DNA of 64,000 bases from Trinickia diaoshuihuensis (GTDB lineage Bacteria; Pseudomonadota; Gammaproteobacteria; Burkholderiales; Burkholderiaceae), in assembly GCF_003390925.1 (NCBI RefSeq), contig NZ_QUBS01000012.1, forward strand, positions 27,282-91,281, given 5' to 3'. Below, in pieces: positions 27,656-39,275 of the stretch (its first letter is position 1; each line of letters starts with the position of its first letter). Position numbers and translations under genes: made by a program. Under the pieces are notes generated by a model. The model saw only the letters and a program-made list of their open reading frames with translations, was not told the origin of the DNA and ran no database searches.

Positions 27656-29014
27656 TCAAGCACGGCGTTCGAGGACCGCGGCGAAAAACCCGTCGGTCGC
27701 GTGCCGATGCGGCCACAGCGACAGGTAATCGCCCATCTCGAGTTCGATTCGCTGCTCGGCGAGCACTTGCCCCGCCGGGATCAGCGCGAAGCCCGGATGA
27801 TCGGCCAGGAACCGCGTGACGATCGCTTCGTTCTCGGCCTCCAGCATGCTGCAGGTCGCATAGACGAGACGGCCGCCCGTTTTCACGAGACGGGCCGCGC
27901 TCGCGAGAATCGCGCCTTGCTTGGGCACCAACTCCTCGACCGACGCGGGGCTTTGGCGCCACTTCAGATCGGGATTGCGGCGCAACGTGCCGAGACCGCT
28001 GCACGGCGCATCGACGAGCACCCGGTCGATCTTGCCGGCCAACCGTTTGATCTTCGCATCCTGTTCGCTGTCGATGAGCACCGGGTGCACGTTCGACAAA
28101 CCGCTGCGCGCGAGCCGGGGCTTGAGCTTGGCCAAGCGCCGATCCGAGACGTCGAACGCATACAGGCGCCCCGTCGAGCGCATCGCGGCGCCCAGCGCCA
28201 GCGTTTTACCGCCCGCGCCGGCGCAAAAATCGACGACCATCTCGCCGCGGCGCGGAGCCACGAGCGCACACAGCAACTGGCTGCCTTCGTCCTGCACTTC
28301 GATCCAACCGTCTTCGAACGGCTTCAATTTGGTCAACGCCGGCTTGCCCGCGACACGCACGCCGAGCGGCGCGAACGGCGTTGCCCCGGCGTCGATCCCC
28401 GACGCTCGCAATGCGTCGAGCACCTCTTCTCGATTGGCCTTGATCGGGTTCACGCGCAGATCGAGCGGCGCCGGGTAGTTCAGCGCGGCGGCCAGTTGCG
28501 AGAGCTCTTGCTCGTCGAACCGCTTCGCGAGCGCTTCGACGATCCACTCGGGCAGGTTCGTGCGCACGCGCAGAGGCAAGCTGGCCGGATCGATTTTCGA
28601 CACGTGCTCGAGCCAGGCGCCTTCGGCCTCTGATACGAACGGCGCCACCGCCGCGCGGCCCGCCGTCTGCATTAGGCCGAGCAGCGCCAGGCGCCGCGTG
28701 GGGTTGCCGCTGCCGCTCTCCGCCAAATGCGCGAATTCCATGCGCCGGCGCAAAACGGCGAACACGGCCTCGGCGATGATCCCGCGCTCGGCATGGCCGA
28801 GCTTCGGATGCGCACGGAAAAACCGGCTCGTCGTCGCGTCGGCCGGGCCGGTGAACTTCAGAATCTCCGCCAGCAGCGTTTCCGTTTGGCCGATCAAAAA
28901 GCCATGCAGCGCGGAGTCGCGCCGGGCGCTGCCGGTACGACCCGCAACGCGGCCGGCGTTATCCTTGGGCGAGCCTTTTGCCGCACCTTTGTCTTTCTTC
29001 TTCATGCTTTTCAT
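27656..29014 (-). CDS. RsmB/NOP2-family RNA cytosine-C5 methyltransferase
   Basis: A 452-residue RsmB/NOL1/NOP2 enzyme. The start ATG at 29014 overlaps the purN stop (ATGA), and AAGGGA lies upstream. An N-terminal helical NusB-like part (about 30-160) precedes the PUA-like region and the methyltransferase core with VVDFCAGAGGKTLALG, then the two family cysteines in DAPCSGLGTLRRNPDLKW and YATCSMLEAENE. It methylates cytosine in rRNA, probably 16S C967 if orthologous to RsmB, though Burkholderia carry several paralogs. Confidence 0.88.
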   Translation of the reverse strand: MKSMKKKDKGAAKGSPKDNAGRVAGRTGSARRDSALHGFLIGQTETLLAEILKFTGPADATTSRFFRAHPKLGHAERGIIAEAVFAVLRRRMEFAHLAESGSGNPTRRLALLGLMQTAGRAAVAPFVSEAEGAWLEHVSKIDPASLPLRVRTNLPEWIVEALAKRFDEQELSQLAAALNYPAPLDLRVNPIKANREEVLDALRASGIDAGATPFAPLGVRVAGKPALTKLKPFEDGWIEVQDEGSQLLCALVAPRRGEMVVDFCAGAGGKTLALGAAMRSTGRLYAFDVSDRRLAKLKPRLARSGLSNVHPVLIDSEQDAKIKRLAGKIDRVLVDAPCSGLGTLRRNPDLKWRQSPASVEELVPKQGAILASAARLVKTGGRLVYATCSMLEAENEAIVTRFLADHPGFALIPAGQVLAEQRIELEMGDYLSLWPHRHATDGFFAAVLERRA

Positions 29015-29661
29015 GCGCTCGTCCCTTCGGTATCCGAGAAAAACCATTGCGGTTCGGGCGGCGTGACCGTGACGCGCAGCCCCGCGAGCGTCAAACGCCC
29101 TTCAACGAACCAGCGCACGGCGCGCGGATAGATCGCGTGCTCGACGGCCAGCAGGCGCCGCGCGAGCGAGCGCGCGTCGTCCGCGGCCGTCACGGGAATC
29201 GCCCCTTGTACGACGATCGGGCCGTGGTCGAGTTCGGGCGTAACGAAATGGACGGTCGCGCCGTGCAGCGTGACGCCGGCTTGCAGCGCGCGCTCATGCG
29301 TGCGCAGGCCGGGAAAGCTCGGCAGCAGCGACGGGTGGATATTGAGCATGCGGCCCGCGTAGCGCTCGACGAACGTCAGCGTCAGCACGCGCATGAAACC
29401 GGCAAGCACGACGAGGTCGGGCGAAAAGCCGTCGACGACGCCGGCGAGGGCCGCATCGAAGGCCTCGCGATCGGCAAAGCCCCCGTGTTCGACGACGGCC
29501 GTCGCGATGCCGTGGGCTGCCGCGAACGCGAGCCCGGGCGCATCGGGCCGGTTCGACACGACCGCCGCGATGCGCGCCGGCCAGCGCTCGGCGGCGCAGG
29601 CGCGTACGATGGCTTCCATGTTGCTGCCGCGCCCGGAAATCAAAATCACGATATTTTTCAT
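29011..29661 (-). CDS. purN: Phosphoribosylglycinamide formyltransferase
   Basis: A 216-residue PurN transferring formyl from 10-formyl-THF to GAR in purine synthesis. It shows VILISGRGSNMEAIV (5-19), VLAGFMRVLT near 85-94, the catalytic set NIHPSLLPSFPGLRTHERAL near 105-124 with Asn and His, and the Asp in VTPELDHGPIVVQ near 138-150. It is translationally coupled to the downstream methyltransferase through a 4-base overlap. Confidence 0.95.
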   Translation of the reverse strand: MKNIVILISGRGSNMEAIVRACAAERWPARIAAVVSNRPDAPGLAFAAAHGIATAVVEHGGFADREAFDAALAGVVDGFSPDLVVLAGFMRVLTLTFVERYAGRMLNIHPSLLPSFPGLRTHERALQAGVTLHGATVHFVTPELDHGPIVVQGAIPVTAADDARSLARRLLAVEHAIYPRAVRWFVEGRLTLAGLRVTVTPPEPQWFFSDTEGTSA

Positions 29662-29726
29662 CCCGCGATTTTATCACCCGGGGGACCCGCGAAAGCCGCG
29701 CGCAGCCGCGCCGGTCCCCGAGCGTT

Positions 29727-29732
29727 TATAAT
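29727..29732 (+). promoter_or_regulatory. Consensus -10 element upstream of ribF
   Basis: A perfect TATAAT sits 79 bases before the ribF start codon in the divergent purN-ribF gap. No TTGACA-like -35 is found at the right distance, so it may depend on an activator or be weak. Confidence 0.45.
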
Positions 29733-29810
29733 CTTCTGCTTTGCGGCATTTGCCGCGCGCCCATCGATGTATGGCTTCGCGGCCCAGCGCCGCCCACCCC
29801 AACGGCTATC

Positions 29811-30851
29811 GTGAGAGTCTTCCGCGGTCTTCCCAACGCCGAAAGCCGCGCGCCCTGCGCGCTGACGATCGGCAACTTCGACGGTGTCCACCGCGGCCAC
29901 CAGGCGTTGCTCGCCCGTGTGAGCGAGGCGGCGCATGCGCGCGGCCTGCCGGTCTGCGTGATGACCTTCGAGCCGCACCCGCGCGAGTTTTTCAACCCGG
30001 CGGGCGCGCCGCCGCGGATCGCCATGCTGCGCGACAAGCTCGAGGCGCTGCGCACCAACGGGGTCGATCGCGTCGTTGTCGAGCACTTCAACCATACGTT
30101 CGCGAGTCAAACGCCCGAGGCGTTCGTCAAACGGATCTTGGTCGACGGCTTGCACGCGCGCTGGGTCCTGATCGGCGACGATTTCCGCTACGGCGCCAAG
30201 CGCGCGGGCGACTTCGTCTCGCTGAAGGCGGCCGGCGAGCAGTACGGCTTCGAGGTCGAGCAGATGCCGACCGTCGCCGACCCGAGCGGCGCCCGCATTT
30301 CGAGTTCGGGCGTGCGCGCCTCGCTCGTCGCGGGCGATCTCGATGCGGCGCGCGCCGCGCTCGGCCGGCCTTATCAGATCAGCGGGCACGTCACGCATGG
30401 ACTCAAGCTGGGGCGCGACCTGGGCTTCCCCACGCTCAATTTGCCGATCGCGCACAAGCGCCCCGCGCTCGCGGGGATCTTCGTCGTGCGCGTTCACGGT
30501 ATCGAGGACGTCCCGTTGCCGGCCGTCGCGAGTCTCGGGCTGCGCCCTACCGTCGACGATTCGGGGCGCGTGCTGCTCGAGGTTCATTTACTCGATTGGC
30601 ACGGCGACGCCTATGGCAAACTCGTGCGCGTCGAATTCCTGAAAAAGCTGCGCGACGAGAAGAAGTACCCCGATCTCGAAACGCTGACGGCGGCCATCGC
30701 CCACGACGTGGCGGTCGCCCGCGCTTACTTCGCGGCGCTCGGCGGGGCGAACGCCGCGCCGGGCTCGACGGGCGCCGCGGCGACGAGCGATAGCGCGCCG
30801 GGCAGCCGATCGACGGGGTTTTCCACATCGGCGACAGACCGAATTCGCTGA
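29811..30851 (+). CDS. ribF: Bifunctional riboflavin kinase / FAD synthetase
   Basis: A 346-residue RibF making FMN and FAD. The N-terminal adenylyltransferase has [18 protein letters not shown] (17-34) and the ISSSGVR-type motif; the C-terminal kinase has [24 protein letters not shown] and GFPTLNL motifs and ends near residue 310. The start is GTG at 29811, matching the family's VFRGLPN N terminus. The last 35 residues are Ala/Ser/Gly rich and probably disordered. It precedes ileS and lspA, a common cluster. Confidence 0.93.
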   Translation: MRVFRGLPNAESRAPCALTIGNFDGVHRGHQALLARVSEAAHARGLPVCVMTFEPHPREFFNPAGAPPRIAMLRDKLEALRTNGVDRVVVEHFNHTFASQTPEAFVKRILVDGLHARWVLIGDDFRYGAKRAGDFVSLKAAGEQYGFEVEQMPTVADPSGARISSSGVRASLVAGDLDAARAALGRPYQISGHVTHGLKLGRDLGFPTLNLPIAHKRPALAGIFVVRVHGIEDVPLPAVASLGLRPTVDDSGRVLLEVHLLDWHGDAYGKLVRVEFLKKLRDEKKYPDLETLTAAIAHDVAVARAYFAALGGANAAPGSTGAAATSDSAPGSRSTGFSTSATDRIR

Positions 30852-30963
30852 CCGGCCCGCACGAACGCCGGCCCGCGCGCAAGAAGCGTTGGGTCGTGCA
30901 ATACGACAGATCAATACCGAAGCGCCCACGGCTCGGGCGCCCACCGTTTTCAGCGATAGCACC

Positions 30964-33801
30964 ATGAGCGACAAAAAAGCCGATTCGAAATCCCAGGCCA
31001 AGTATCCGGTCAACCTGCTCGACACGCCCTTCCCCATGCGCGGCGACTTGCCCAAGCGCGAACCGCAATGGGTCAAAGGCTGGCAAGAGAACCGCATCTA
31101 CGAGAAGATCCGCGCCGCCAGCAAGGGCCGGCCGCTGTTCGTGCTGCACGACGGCCCCCCGTACGCCAACGGCGACATCCACCTCGGGCACGCGGTCAAC
31201 AAGATCCTGAAGGACATCATCGTCAAGTCGCGCAACATGGCGGGCTTCGACGCGCCCTACGTGCCGGGCTGGGATTGCCACGGCATGCCGATCGAAATCC
31301 AGATCGAGAAGAAGTTCGGCAAGTCGCTGCCGGCCGAGGAAGTCCAGCGCAAGGCGCGCGCGTACGCGGGCGAGCAAATCGAAACGCAAAAGGCAGGCTT
31401 TAGGCGGCTTGGCGTCCTCGGCGATTGGGACAACCCGTACAAGACGATGAATTTCTCGAACGAGGCGGCCGAGATCCGCGCGCTCGCGAAAATTCTCGAG
31501 AAGGGCTACGTCTTCCGCGGCTTGAAGCCCGTGAACTGGTGCTTCGACTGCGGTTCCGCGCTGGCCGAGGCCGAAGTGGAATACAAGGACCGCGTCGATC
31601 CGTCGATCAGCGTGCTGTTCCCGTTCGCGGAGCCCGAAAAAACGGCGCAAGCGTTCGGCCTCGCAGCCCTGCCGCGCGCCGAGGGCGGCATCGTCATCTG
31701 GACGACCACGCCCTGGACGATCCCGGCCAACCAAGCATTGAACGTGCACCCCGAACTCGACTATGCGCTCGTCGATACGGAGCGCGGTCTGCTCGTGCTC
31801 GCACAAGAGCGCGTCGATGCATCGCTCAAGCAGTTCGGCCTGACGGGCAGCGTCATCGCCACCGCGGCGGGCGCGAAACTCGTCAATCTGCGCTTTCATC
31901 ATCCGCTCGCATCGGCGCATCCGGGCTACAAGCGCACCGCGCCCGTTTATCTCGGCGAATACGTGACGATCGATTCGGGGACGGGCGTCGTGCACTCGTC
32001 GCCGGCCTACGGCGTCGAAGACTTCGTCTCGTGCAAGTCGCACGGCATGGCCGATTCCGACATCATCAACCCCGTGATGGGCGACGGCCGGTATATCGAA
32101 TCGCTGCCGCTCTTCGGCGGGCTCACCATCTGGGAAGCCAATCCCAAAGTCGTCGAGGCGCTGACCGCCGCGGGCACGCTGCTGCATACCGAGAAGTATC
32201 AGCATAGCTACATGCATTGCTGGCGCCACAAGACGCCGATCATCTACCGCGCCACGTCGCAATGGTTCGCGGGCATGGACTTGACGCCGAAGGAAGGCGG
32301 CGCGACGCTGCGCGAAACGGCATTGGCCGGCGTCGAGGCCACGGCGTTCTACCCGTCGTGGGGTAAGCAGCGGCTGTTCAACATGATCGCGAATCGCCCC
32401 GACTGGACGCTCTCGCGCCAACGTCAATGGGGCGTACCAATGGCGTTCTTCGTGCACAAGGAGACGGGCGAATTGCATCCGCGCACGCTCGAGTTGCTCG
32501 AAGCCGTCGCACAGCGCGTCGAGGCCGGCGGGATCGAGGCATGGCAAACGCTCGACCCGCGCGAACTGCTTGGCGACGACGCCAATCTCTATGAAAAGAA
32601 CCGCGACACGCTCGACGTCTGGTTCGATTCGGGCACGACCCATTGGCACGTGCTGCGCGGCTCGCATAAAGCGGTCTCGCATTTTCCGGCCGATTTGTAC
32701 CTCGAAGGTTCCGACCAGCACCGCGGCTGGTTCCACTCGTCGCTGCTGACCGCTTCGATGCTCGACGGCCGCGCGCCGTATCGCGCGCTGCTCACGCACG
32801 GCTTCACCGTCGACGGCGAAGGCCGCAAGATGAGCAAGTCGCTCGGCAACGGGATTGACCCGCACGACGTGGCGAACCGGCTCGGCGCCGAGATCATCCG
32901 CCTATGGATCGCCTCGACCGACTACTCGGGCGAGCTCGCGATCTCCGAGGAAATTCTCAAGCGCGTCACCGAGAGCTATCGCCGCATCCGCAACACGCTG
33001 CGCTTCTTGCTCGCGAACCTGTCCGATTTCGATTACGCCCAGCATGCGTTGCCGGTGGACGCTTGGCTGGAGATCGACCGCTACGCCGTGGCGCTGGCCG
33101 GCGAATTGCAAAAGGACATCCTCGCGCACTACGAGAAGTACGAATTCCACCCGGTGGTCGCCAAGCTGCAGACGTTCTGCTCGGAGGATCTCGGCGGGTT
33201 CTATCTCGACGTCCTCAAGGATCGCCTCTACACGAGCGCGGCGAACTCGCCCGCACGCCGTTCGGCGCAAACGGCGCTGTATCACATCGCCCAAGGGTTG
33301 CTGCGCGTCATGGCGCCGTTCCTTTCGTTCACGGCCGAGGAAGCATGGAAAGTCTTCCAACCGGGCAGCGATACGATCTTTACCGAAACGTACTACGCAT
33401 ATCCCGGCGTCCCGGCAGCGGAGGGCTTGCTCTCGAAATGGTCGCTGCTGCGGGCGGTACGCGGCAACGTCATGAAGGCGCTCGAGGAAGCACGCTCGAC
33501 CGATCAAATCGGCTCGTCGCTGCAAGCGGAAGTGACCGTGCGCGCAACGGGCGCAGCTTATGACGCGCTCGCGAGCCTCGGCGACGATCTGAAATTCGTC
33601 TTCATCACCTCAGATGCGACGCTCGTGAAGGTCGACTCGGACGCCGACGAAGGCGTCGATGTGATCAGCTCGAAGTACCTCAAATGCGAACGCTGCTGGC
33701 ACTATCGCGCCGACGTGGGCGCGCACCCCGACCATCCGACGCTATGCGGGCGGTGCTTCAGCAACCTGTTCGGCGATGGCGAAAAAAGGAGCGCGGCATA
33801 A
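30964..33801 (+). CDS. ileS: Isoleucyl-tRNA synthetase
   Basis: A 945-residue class I synthetase. The HIGH motif appears as GDIHLGHAV near 70, the editing domain with [12 protein letters not shown] follows, KMSKS is [11 protein letters not shown] near 620, and the C-terminal zinc finger has CERCWHYR near 908 and CGRC near 928. The ATG at 30964 is taken because MSDKK precedes the conserved [14 protein letters not shown]; an upstream in-frame start lacks support. Its stop overlaps the lspA ATG (TAATG), indicating coupling. Confidence 0.97.
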   Translation: MSDKKADSKSQAKYPVNLLDTPFPMRGDLPKREPQWVKGWQENRIYEKIRAASKGRPLFVLHDGPPYANGDIHLGHAVNKILKDIIVKSRNMAGFDAPYVPGWDCHGMPIEIQIEKKFGKSLPAEEVQRKARAYAGEQIETQKAGFRRLGVLGDWDNPYKTMNFSNEAAEIRALAKILEKGYVFRGLKPVNWCFDCGSALAEAEVEYKDRVDPSISVLFPFAEPEKTAQAFGLAALPRAEGGIVIWTTTPWTIPANQALNVHPELDYALVDTERGLLVLAQERVDASLKQFGLTGSVIATAAGAKLVNLRFHHPLASAHPGYKRTAPVYLGEYVTIDSGTGVVHSSPAYGVEDFVSCKSHGMADSDIINPVMGDGRYIESLPLFGGLTIWEANPKVVEALTAAGTLLHTEKYQHSYMHCWRHKTPIIYRATSQWFAGMDLTPKEGGATLRETALAGVEATAFYPSWGKQRLFNMIANRPDWTLSRQRQWGVPMAFFVHKETGELHPRTLELLEAVAQRVEAGGIEAWQTLDPRELLGDDANLYEKNRDTLDVWFDSGTTHWHVLRGSHKAVSHFPADLYLEGSDQHRGWFHSSLLTASMLDGRAPYRALLTHGFTVDGEGRKMSKSLGNGIDPHDVANRLGAEIIRLWIASTDYSGELAISEEILKRVTESYRRIRNTLRFLLANLSDFDYAQHALPVDAWLEIDRYAVALAGELQKDILAHYEKYEFHPVVAKLQTFCSEDLGGFYLDVLKDRLYTSAANSPARRSAQTALYHIAQGLLRVMAPFLSFTAEEAWKVFQPGSDTIFTETYYAYPGVPAAEGLLSKWSLLRAVRGNVMKALEEARSTDQIGSSLQAEVTVRATGAAYDALASLGDDLKFVFITSDATLVKVDSDADEGVDVISSKYLKCERCWHYRADVGAHPDHPTLCGRCFSNLFGDGEKRSAA

Positions 33802-34307
33802 TGGCTAAATCGCGTTCGATGCAAACGAGCACGTCGTCGTCCCTGGCTCCGTGGCTCGGCATTTCGCTGATCGTCATCTTGTTCGATCAGCTCACGAAGA
33901 TCGCGGTCAAGAAGGTGTTCGCTTATGCCACGCCTTACGCCATCACGCCGTTCTTCAATTTCCTGCTGCTGTTCAACCGCGGGGCCGCGTTCAACTTTTT
34001 GTCGGAGGCCAGCGGCTGGCAACGATGGGCCTTCACGGCGCTCGGTGTGGCGGCGGCCTGCGTGATCGTGTACTTGCTCAAGCGCCACGGCAATCAGCGG
34101 CTCTTTTGCACCGCGCTGGCGCTCATCATGGGCGGTGCGCTCGGTAACGTCATCGACCGGCTCGTGCATGGCCGCGTGATCGACTTCCTCGACTTTCACG
34201 TCGGCGGCTGGCATTGGCCCTCGTTCAACTTGGCGGACAGCGCGATCGTCGTCGGCGCCGCGCTGCTCGTGCTCGACGAGTTGCGTCGCGTGCGCGGCGC
34301 GCGCTAA
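33801..34307 (+). CDS. lspA: Lipoprotein signal peptidase
   Basis: A 168-residue inner-membrane aspartyl peptidase that removes prolipoprotein signal peptides. Four hydrophobic helices are visible. The catalytic Asp pair lies in [19 protein letters not shown] and [11 protein letters not shown], and NRGAAFNFL is also conserved. Its ATG overlaps the ileS stop by one base. Confidence 0.95.
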   Translation: MAKSRSMQTSTSSSLAPWLGISLIVILFDQLTKIAVKKVFAYATPYAITPFFNFLLLFNRGAAFNFLSEASGWQRWAFTALGVAAACVIVYLLKRHGNQRLFCTALALIMGGALGNVIDRLVHGRVIDFLDFHVGGWHWPSFNLADSAIVVGAALLVLDELRRVRGAR

Positions 34308-34377
34308 AGTCCGGCGCGGGCCGCATCGCCGCAGCGGTATGCGGCCCGTCCTGTCACGCGTGCATTCGGAGGCAACG

Positions 34378-35592
34378 TTGGCAACCGCAGAACTCGAAGG
34401 CAAGCGCGTCCTGCTCGGTATGACGGGCGGCATCGCTTGTTACAAGATCGCCGAGCTCACGCGGCTCATGACGAAGGCCGGCGCGAGCGTGCAGGTCGCG
34501 ATGACCGAAGCCGCGACGCAGTTCATTACGCCCGTCACGATGCAGGCGTTGTCGGGGCATCCCGTGTTCACGAGCCAATGGGATGCGCGCATCGACAACA
34601 ACATGCCGCATATCGATTTGTCGCGCGCCGCCGATGCCATCGTCATCGCGCCGGCCTCGGCGGATTTTCTGGCCAAGCTCGCGCACGGGCGTGCCGACGA
34701 TTTGCTCTCGATCCTTTGCCTCGCGCGCGAGTGCCCGCTACTCGTCGTCCCCGCCATGAACCGGCAGATGTGGAGCAATCCGGCCACTCAGCGCAACGTC
34801 GCACAATTGCGGGCGGACGGCGTGATCATCCTCGGCCCCGACGCGGGATCGCAGGCCTGCGGCGAGGTCGGCGAAGGCCGCATGATCGAACCGGAAGCCG
34901 CGTACGAAGCCATCGTCTCGTTCTTCCGGCCGAAGTTGCTCGCCGGCCGGCGCGTGCTGATCACCGCGGGCCCGACGTTCGAGCCGATCGACCCCGTGCG
35001 CGGGATCACGAACCGCTCGAGCGGCAAGATGGGCTTCGCGCTCGCGCGGGCCGCGAGCCAAGCCGGCGCCGACGTGCGGTTGATCGCGGGCCCCGTTGCG
35101 CTCTCCACACCATGGGGCGTCGAGCGTGAGGACGTGGAAACGGCACAGCAGATGCACGATGCCGTCATGCACGCCGTGGCCGACTACGACGTATTCGTCG
35201 CGGTGGCGGCCGTGGCCGACTGGCGCGTTGCACAGGCGAGCGAGCACAAGATCAAAAAGACCGAGACGCACTCGGTGCCGACGTTGTCGTTCGTCGAAAA
35301 TCCCGACATTCTCGCCACGGTGGCGCATCTGCCGAACCCGCCGTTTTGCGTCGGTTTTGCAGCGGAGAGCGGCAACCTCGAAGCAAACGGCGAACAGAAG
35401 CGGATGAGAAAGAACGTTCCGCTCTTGATCGGCAACCTCGGCCCCGCCACGTTCGGTCGCGACGATAACGAGGTCGTGCTGTTCGATGCTTCGGGGGTGA
35501 CGCGGTTGCCGCGCGCGGGCAAGGACGCGTTGGCGAGCGTGCTGATCGCCGAGATTGCGCGGCGCCTGCCCGACGCAAGCCTCATCTCCTAG
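34378..35592 (+). CDS. coaBC: Phosphopantothenoylcysteine decarboxylase / synthetase
   Basis: A 404-residue bifunctional coenzyme A enzyme. The TTG at 34378 is preferred as start because GGAGG sits six bases upstream and the family N terminus (ATAELEGKRVLLGMTGG) begins there. The CoaC half has NMPHIDLSRAAD with the active His, PAMNRQMW and the catalytic Cys in GSQACGEVGEGRM. The CoaB half (from about 190) has ITAGPTFEPIDPVRGITN, SSGKMGFALA, AAVADWR and KIKK. It follows lspA and precedes dut, a conserved order. Confidence 0.95.
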   Translation: MATAELEGKRVLLGMTGGIACYKIAELTRLMTKAGASVQVAMTEAATQFITPVTMQALSGHPVFTSQWDARIDNNMPHIDLSRAADAIVIAPASADFLAKLAHGRADDLLSILCLARECPLLVVPAMNRQMWSNPATQRNVAQLRADGVIILGPDAGSQACGEVGEGRMIEPEAAYEAIVSFFRPKLLAGRRVLITAGPTFEPIDPVRGITNRSSGKMGFALARAASQAGADVRLIAGPVALSTPWGVEREDVETAQQMHDAVMHAVADYDVFVAVAAVADWRVAQASEHKIKKTETHSVPTLSFVENPDILATVAHLPNPPFCVGFAAESGNLEANGEQKRMRKNVPLLIGNLGPATFGRDDNEVVLFDASGVTRLPRAGKDALASVLIAEIARRLPDASLIS

Positions 35593-35644
35593 CTGGACCT
35601 GACGAAGAAGCGGCCCGCCGGGCCGCCCGCCTTACCCGGAACCC

Positions 35645-36091
35645 ATGAAACTCGACCTGAAGATCCTCGACGCGCGCATGCGCGAACATCTCCCGGCCTA
35701 CGCCACCCCCGGCAGTGCCGGCCTCGATCTGCGCGCCTGTATCGATCACGCGTTGACGCTCGAGCCCGGCCAGACGGCGCTCATTCCCACGGGCCTCGCG
35801 ATACATGTCGGCGACCCCGGCTACGCCGCGCTGATCCTCCCGCGTTCTGGGCTCGGTCATAAGCACGGCATCGTCTTGGGCAATCTCGTCGGCTTGATCG
35901 ATTCCGACTACCAAGGCGAGCTCATGATTTCGACGTGGAACCGCGGACAGACGAACTTCACGCTGAACCCGATGGAACGCTTGGCTCAACTCGTCATCGT
36001 TCCGGTGGTGCAGGCACAGTTCAACATCGTCGACGAATTTGCCGCGAGCGAACGCGGCACCGGCGGCTTCGGCAGCACCGGCAAGCATTGA
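35645..36091 (+). CDS. dut: Deoxyuridine 5'-triphosphate nucleotidohydrolase
   Basis: A 148-residue trimeric dUTPase. The five motifs are visible: GSAGLDLRA near 23-31, [10 protein letters not shown] near 70-79, [15 protein letters not shown] near 80-95, [11 protein letters not shown] near 110-120, and the C-terminal Gly-rich [12 protein letters not shown]. It removes dUTP and supplies dUMP for thymidylate. A terminator follows. Confidence 0.96.
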   Translation: MKLDLKILDARMREHLPAYATPGSAGLDLRACIDHALTLEPGQTALIPTGLAIHVGDPGYAALILPRSGLGHKHGIVLGNLVGLIDSDYQGELMISTWNRGQTNFTLNPMERLAQLVIVPVVQAQFNIVDEFAASERGTGGFGSTGKH

Positions 36092-36158
36092 TCCTTCGAT
36101 TCATGGATCGCTAGGCGCCGCCGGGCGCGGACGCTAACGCCCAAGCCAAGAACGCCCC

Positions 36159-36197
36159 AAAAAAAACGGCGCTTCCTGATACGAAGCGCCGTTTTTT
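36159..36197. terminator. Bidirectional terminator between dut and clpA
   Basis: ACGGCGCTTC (36166-36175) pairs with GAAGCGCCGT (36183-36192) with eight A before and six T after, serving both convergent genes. Confidence 0.92.
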
Positions 36198-36233
36198 ACA
36201 TCGGCGAACCGGAGTTCACCTAGCCTTGCTCGA

Positions 36234-38531
36234 TTACTCGACTTCCACCGTCTCCGGATTCGGATTGCGCGGGGCGGCATTCTCGTCGAACGTCAGTTGC
36301 ACCTTGTCGCTTTCGTCGACGTCGACCGTGACGCGCCCTCCGCTCATCAGCTTGCCGAACAGCAACTCGTCGGCCAGCGCACGGCGTATCGTGTCTTGGA
36401 TGAGGCGCTGCATCGGCCGCGCGCCCATCAACGGATCGAAACCATGCTTCGCGAGGTGCTTGCGCAGCGCATCGGTGAAGAGCGCATCGACCTTTTTCTC
36501 GTGCAGTTGATCTTCAAGCTGCATGAGGAACTTGTCGACCACGCGCATGATGATTTCCTCATCGAGCGAGCGGAAGCTGATGACCGCGTCGAGCCGGTTG
36601 CGGAACTCGGGCGTGAACATCCGCTTGATGTCGGCCATTTCGTCGCCCGTTTCGCGGCGCGACGTGAAGCCGATCGTCCCTTTCTGCATCGATTCCGCGC
36701 CCGCATTCGTCGTCATGATGATGATGACGTTGCGGAAGTCTGCCTTGCGTCCGTTGTTATCGGTCAACGTGCCGTGGTCCATCACCTGGAGCAGCACGTT
36801 GAAGATGTCGGGGTGCGCCTTTTCGATTTCGTCGAGCAGCAGCACGCAATGCGGCTTCTTCGTCACGGCTTCGGTGAGCAGCCCACCTTGATCGAAACCG
36901 ACGTAGCCCGGCGGCGCGCCGATCAGACGGCTGACGGCATGTCGTTCCATATACTCCGACATATCGAAGCGGATCAACTCGATGCCGAGCGTGAACGCGA
37001 GCTGACGCGCGACTTCGGTCTTACCGACACCGGTCGGACCCGAGAAGAGGAACGCACCGATCGGTTTGTCCGTCTTGCCGAGACCCGCGCGCGCCATCTT
37101 AATCGCGGCCGACAGCGCATCGATGGCCGGATCCTGACCGAACACCACCGCCTTCAGATCGCGATCGAGCGTTTGCAGCTTGCTGCGATCGTCTTGCGAC
37201 ACGCTTTGCGCCGGCACGCGCGCGATCTTGGAGATGATCTCCTCGATCTCGCCCTTGCCGATCGTCTTTTTCTGCTTCGACTTCGGCAAAATGCGCTGGG
37301 CCGCGCCCGCTTCGTCGATCACGTCGATGGCCTTATCGGGCAGATGACGGTCGGTGATAAAGCGCGCCGAGAGTTCCGCCGCGGCCGAGAGCGCACCCGA
37401 CGAATACTTGACGCCGTGATGCTCCTCGAAGCGCGACTTCAGCCCGCGCAGGATCGCAACGGTCTGCTCGACGGTCGGCTCCGTCACGTCGATCTTCTGG
37501 AACCGCCGCGAGAGCGCCGCGTCCTTCTCGAAAATGCCGCGATACTCGGTGAACGTCGTGGCGCCGATGCACTTGAGCGTGCCCGACGACAGCGCCGGCT
37601 TGAGCAGATTCGAGGCGTCCAGCGTACCGCCCGACGCAGCGCCAGCGCCGATCAGCGTGTGGATTTCGTCGATGAATAAGATCGCGTGCGGACGCTCCTT
37701 CAGCTCCTTGAGCACCGTCTTCAGGCGCTGCTCGAAATCGCCGCGGTACTTGGTGCCCGCGAGCAACGCGCCCATGTCGAGCGAGTAGACCTGCGCGTCG
37801 GCAAGAATATCGGGCACTTCGCCACGCGTGATACGCCAGGCCAGGCCCTCCGCAATCGCGGTCTTGCCCACGCCGGCTTCGCCCACGAGCAGCGGATTGT
37901 TCTTACGGCGGCGGCACAGCACCTGAACGACGCGCTCGACCTCCGACTCGCGCCCGATCAGCGGATCGATGCGTCCGTCCTTGGCCATCTGGTTCAAGTT
38001 CTGCGTGAACTGCGCGAGCGGCGTTTCCTTCTGCGAGGCGGCGTCTTCCGACTCCGCGTTCGCGTCGCCCGCCTTGGCGGCGTCGCTGCTGTTCGTCTTC
38101 GCGATGCCATGCGAGATGAAGTTGACGACGTCCAGACGCGTCACGCCCTGCTGCTGCAGGTAGTAGACGGCGTGCGAATCCTTCTCGCCGAAGATCGCGA
38201 CGAGGACGTTGGCGCCCGTCACTTCCTTCTTACCGTTAGAGGTGGACTGCACGTGCATGATCGCGCGCTGGATCACACGTTGAAAGCCGAGCGTCGGCTG
38301 CGTGTCCACGTCGTCGGTGCCGGGCACCGTCGGTGTGTTGTCGTGGATGAAATTGCGCAGGTTTTGGCGCAAATCCTCGATGTTCGCCGCGCACGCCCTC
38401 AACACCTCGGCGGCTGTCGGGTTGTCCAGCAATGCCAGCAACAAATGTTCGACCGTGATGAACTCGTGCCGCGCTTGGCGTGCTTCCATGAACGCCATGT
38501 GCAGGCTGACTTCCAGTTCCTGGGCAATCAT
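36234..38531 (-). CDS. clpA: ATP-dependent Clp protease ATP-binding subunit ClpA
   Basis: A 765-residue AAA+ unfoldase that feeds ClpP. The N domain (1-145) starts with [14 protein letters not shown] and carries two Clp-N repeats. Walker A sites are GEAGVGKTA near 218 and GPTGVGKTE near 500; sensor and arginine-finger regions are normal. The tail has the IGF/IGL-like region TIGFTSRRE used to dock ClpP. The start at 38531 has GGAGG upstream and overlaps the clpS stop by four bases. Confidence 0.96.
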   Translation of the reverse strand: MIAQELEVSLHMAFMEARQARHEFITVEHLLLALLDNPTAAEVLRACAANIEDLRQNLRNFIHDNTPTVPGTDDVDTQPTLGFQRVIQRAIMHVQSTSNGKKEVTGANVLVAIFGEKDSHAVYYLQQQGVTRLDVVNFISHGIAKTNSSDAAKAGDANAESEDAASQKETPLAQFTQNLNQMAKDGRIDPLIGRESEVERVVQVLCRRRKNNPLLVGEAGVGKTAIAEGLAWRITRGEVPDILADAQVYSLDMGALLAGTKYRGDFEQRLKTVLKELKERPHAILFIDEIHTLIGAGAASGGTLDASNLLKPALSSGTLKCIGATTFTEYRGIFEKDAALSRRFQKIDVTEPTVEQTVAILRGLKSRFEEHHGVKYSSGALSAAAELSARFITDRHLPDKAIDVIDEAGAAQRILPKSKQKKTIGKGEIEEIISKIARVPAQSVSQDDRSKLQTLDRDLKAVVFGQDPAIDALSAAIKMARAGLGKTDKPIGAFLFSGPTGVGKTEVARQLAFTLGIELIRFDMSEYMERHAVSRLIGAPPGYVGFDQGGLLTEAVTKKPHCVLLLDEIEKAHPDIFNVLLQVMDHGTLTDNNGRKADFRNVIIIMTTNAGAESMQKGTIGFTSRRETGDEMADIKRMFTPEFRNRLDAVISFRSLDEEIIMRVVDKFLMQLEDQLHEKKVDALFTDALRKHLAKHGFDPLMGARPMQRLIQDTIRRALADELLFGKLMSGGRVTVDVDESDKVQLTFDENAAPRNPNPETVEVE

Positions 38532-38842
38532 GCTTCCTCCATCACGCACTGCAGCGGATGCCCTGCCTGCCTTGCGTGGGTAACGACTTGCTCGACCTTG
38601 GTCGCCGCGATATCCCGCGTATAGACCCCACATACCCCCCGCCCTTCGCGATGCACCTTCAGCATGATCTGCGTAGCGGTCTCTCTATCTTTATTGAAAT
38701 ATTCCTGCACGATCATCACGACAAATTCCATTGGCGTGAAATCGTCATTCAGCAGGACAACCTTATACATGGACGGCGGTTTCAGCGCTTTTTCCTGCCG
38801 CTCCAGTACGGTGCCATCCTGCTTGTCCGGGATAATCGCCAT
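38528..38842 (-). CDS. clpS: ClpS adaptor for ClpAP
   Basis: A 104-residue N-recognin adaptor. [18 protein letters not shown] near 25-42 includes the NDD residues that bind destabilising N-terminal amino acids, followed by [16 protein letters not shown] ([14 protein letters not shown]) and ATKVEQV. It overlaps clpA by ATGA, the usual clpS-clpA operon. Confidence 0.96.
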   Translation of the reverse strand: MAIIPDKQDGTVLERQEKALKPPSMYKVVLLNDDFTPMEFVVMIVQEYFNKDRETATQIMLKVHREGRGVCGVYTRDIAATKVEQVVTHARQAGHPLQCVMEEA

Positions 38843-39246
38843 ACACCCATTCTAAACAACTCGGACGGGCCCGCAATCTGCGCGAAAACCCGACCGACCA
38901 GTTGGTGGACCGGGCCACCGCCGAACGGCAGCCCGCGCGCTGCCCGTGCACCGATCGGGGGATTCCCGCACCGTGCGCGCCTCGCGCCCTCGCCGTGCCC
39001 CGCCGCCGCTTTGCTCGCGCGCGGCCGAGCGTCGCGGCCGATTCGAGTATCGCACATAGTGTGCCGACTTTCCCGACACCGTGCTTGAGCACATTGCGCG
39101 CCACGTCCGAGGCCCAGCCGAGCCTATCTGAGTCGATTATGCGACTTTTCAAGCCCGACCGCTTGCGCTAGCGCACAAAAGGAAAGCGGGAGAAACCCTA
39201 AAACCCCCATTCGATGCAACGTTCCAGGAATCATCTCAAAATTCAC
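38843..39246. other. Long intergenic region between clpS and the cspA promoter
   Basis: About 400 bases with no convincing gene. The part to about 39060 is GC-rich and must contain the clpS promoter on the minus strand; the part from 39170 is less GC-rich and leads into the cspA promoter. Short frames here lack ribosome sites. Confidence 0.4.
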
Positions 39247-39275
39247 TTGACACCTGGTTAAAGAGATCCAACAAT
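39247..39275 (+). promoter_or_regulatory. Promoter of cspA with long 5' leader
   Basis: A perfect TTGACA (39247-39252) is 17 bases from AACAAT (39270-39275). The start near 39282 gives a leader of about 140 bases before the cold-shock gene, the length known for cspA-type mRNAs whose leaders act as RNA thermosensors. Confidence 0.6.

Noticed and set aside
29662..29810. Possible FMN riboswitch before ribF
   Set aside because: The gap is too short and lacks the conserved FMN-element segments; those normally precede ribB or transport genes.
30547..32865. A 772-codon minus-strand frame opposite ileS
   Set aside because: Antisense shadow of an unmistakable isoleucyl-tRNA synthetase; no ribosome site and no recognisable domain.
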